NCBI RefSeq assembly: GCF_001562055.1
Contig: NZ_LLWE01000027.1
Span: 124,001-188,000 of the forward strand
Source of the DNA: Polycladidibacter stylochi
GTDB taxonomy: Bacteria > Pseudomonadota > Alphaproteobacteria > Rhizobiales > Stappiaceae
Direction: 5' to 3'
Length of the DNA stretch: 64,000 nt
In this document: positions 62,901-64,000 of the stretch, piece by piece
How positions within the stretch are numbered: position 1 is the first letter of the stretch
How the letters are laid out: every line of letters begins with the position of its first letter
The notes under the pieces: model-generated
The model's input: only the letters and a program-made list of their open reading frames with translations
What the model was told of the DNA's origin: nothing
Databases searched by the model: none
Program-made: the position numbers and the translations under genes

Positions 62901-63878
62901 ATCAATCTTTGTACAGCTACAACAGCAAGTTAATGCTGTTAGATTACGTCTGTGTCAACGCGACCAGACGACCATCTGGCTTTTGGTGACATACTTAATA
63001 ATAGCCGAATTGGCTGATGTAAAAGGGGCGTTAAGCCCAATTAGCGCTATTTGACGCCAATATGTTGGCATCATAATGATTTTCGAAGAAATTTGAGGCT
63101 TTTTTAATCAATTGCAATAATCGATTTTTAAGCGCTGTGGATACCGATAGGTATATCAGAATTGGGCTTGCAACTGTTTGTACTTGAAACAGTGCATCAC
63201 AGAATGCTTTTTTATGCCAATATATTGAAACCTATTTATTTTATGTATTTGTAAAATTTAAAAATGCTTAGAAAACATACGGTTGTTAGAATTACGGAGA
63301 TAATAAATAGAATTTTGATATTAGTTATTAATAGCTTCCAATAGTAAAGCAAGTTTTAGGGGAACAGTTTAATGTGAGAAATAATTATCCAATTAAGGCA
63401 TAAAGAAATAATAAAGTGCATTTGATGAAATCGAAATGACAAGTAAATCTCAATAGTCAGCATTGATTTGTTATTTCAATGCCTGGGTCTTGCGAAATAA
63501 TGCTTCAAACCAGTAAAATATATCAATAGGCATAGAAGCGCTGCCAAATCTTTAAGTATTGATGTTTTGCACGCATAAACGTGATTATATGCCACAGATT
63601 TCTCCTGTGTAAAATACTCTAAGTCATCATCTCATTTGCTAGCTTTGAAACCAATCGATTCTCTAGGGCTTGGTCGGAACTGCACAGACCGATGGCATTT
63701 GGTGGAATATAGGAATGTGGCGTTAATTTGCCATTTAATAGTTTTTACAGGGCAAAACACAGCTCAAAATGACAAGCTGTGAAGGAGCGATATTTGTGAT
63801 TTTCTTAGGTTGACCTAAGCGTGTTTCTCTGGCACGCAGTCACTTCTGAAACTATCGAACATTTAAGGATGCGCATAT
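62901..63878. other. 980-base AT-rich gap between DUF1036 and gapR genes
   Basis: No open frame with a ribosome site. The region is strongly AT-rich, the type of sequence to which GapR itself binds. It contains CCAGA/TCTGG (62964-62979) and CACAGCT/AGCTGTG (63758-63781) hairpins, the latter about 100 bases before gapR. Promoters of both flanking genes must be here. Confidence 0.55.
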
Positions 63879-64000
63879 ATGACGGATCATGGCGGCGTTG
63901 CAGCAGACCATCTGCGATCATTTATCGAGAGAATCGAGCGTCTTGAAGAAGAAAAAAAAGTCATTGCTGATGACATTAAAGACGTATACGCAGAGGCTAA
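63879..64000 (+). CDS. gapR: Nucleoid-associated protein GapR (DUF2312), 5' part
   Basis: Only the first 40 residues are in the window ([20 protein letters not shown], then [20 protein letters not shown]). They match DUF2312/GapR, a small coiled-coil protein of about 85-90 residues that binds AT-rich, overtwisted DNA and supports replication and topoisomerase action in alphaproteobacteria. ATG at 63879 follows AAGGA by nine bases. Confidence 0.95.
   Translation, partial: MTDHGGVAADHLRSFIERIERLEEEKKVIADDIKDVYAEA

Noticed and set aside
62848..63054. Plus-strand frame of 68 codons next to the DUF1036 gene
   Set aside because: No ribosome site; it starts inside the signal-peptide region of DUF1036 on the other strand and ends in AT-rich non-coding DNA.

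Overview
The window looks like chromosome of a free-living, probably marine alphaproteobacterium of the Hyphomicrobiales type. The best evidence is the right-hand end: hisN, a structured small RNA resembling MmgR, N-formylglutamate amidohydrolase, cpdR, tRNA-Val, the zinc-free L36 (ykgO type), pyruvate kinase, a DUF1036 protein and gapR. From memory this is a conserved order in that group. Base composition is near 50% GC in genes and clearly AT-rich between them. A PomAB-type (often Na+-driven) stator pair, two kinds of Liv/TRAP uptake system and several metal-handling genes fit a marine heterotroph. No prophage, insertion sequence, integrase, CRISPR array or rRNA is visible. The genus is not decided by what I can see.

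Layout. 1-9.7 kb: truncated copper-exporting ATPase copA, an ArsC/Spx-like protein, a creatininase-family amidohydrolase divergent from an orphan ABC ATPase, a MarR regulator, a very histidine-rich small protein, and a three-gene Fe3+/phosphonate-type ABC importer whose ATPase gene converges on the permease and binding-protein genes. 9.9-20.1 kb: a DMT exporter, a LacI regulator, a tiny membrane peptide, a giant Sel1-repeat protein, a CobW-type metallochaperone with a WD40 partner, a DUF2937 protein, a LysR regulator and a leucine-dehydrogenase-like enzyme. 20.3-26.6 kb: a DUF1007-NicO nickel/cobalt exporter fusion, an 865-base gap, and a TakP-like TRAP transporter operon ending in a clear terminator.

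26.7-39.5 kb forms a probable uptake-and-activation island: an overlapping hybrid kinase/response-regulator pair, a long-chain-type acyl-CoA synthetase, a complete LivGHM-binding protein-LivF importer, a secreted RNase T2 and a PaaK-like ligase. The transporter and ligases plausibly import and CoA-activate an organic acid under control of the kinase pair. 39.6-49.9 kb: ferrochelatase, SPFH/NfeD membrane pair, PomAB stator, arabinose-5-phosphate isomerase, a lytic transglycosylase with an SGNH-like (probably inactive) partner, and a chemoreceptor.

50.1-52.9 kb is the most interesting part: a four-gene cluster encoding a secreted four-cysteine DUF2282 peptide, a DUF692 (MNIO) enzyme, a DUF2063 partner and a DoxX membrane protein. 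This is the architecture of the recently recognised bufferin (Gig-type) copper-sequestering RiPP systems, and would complement copA at the left end. 53-64 kb: threonine aldolase, a small heat-shock protein preceded by a sigma-32 promoter and a ROSE-like RNA thermometer, a PepSY-like small secreted protein, a lysophospholipase-like hydrolase, then the conserved hisN to gapR block.
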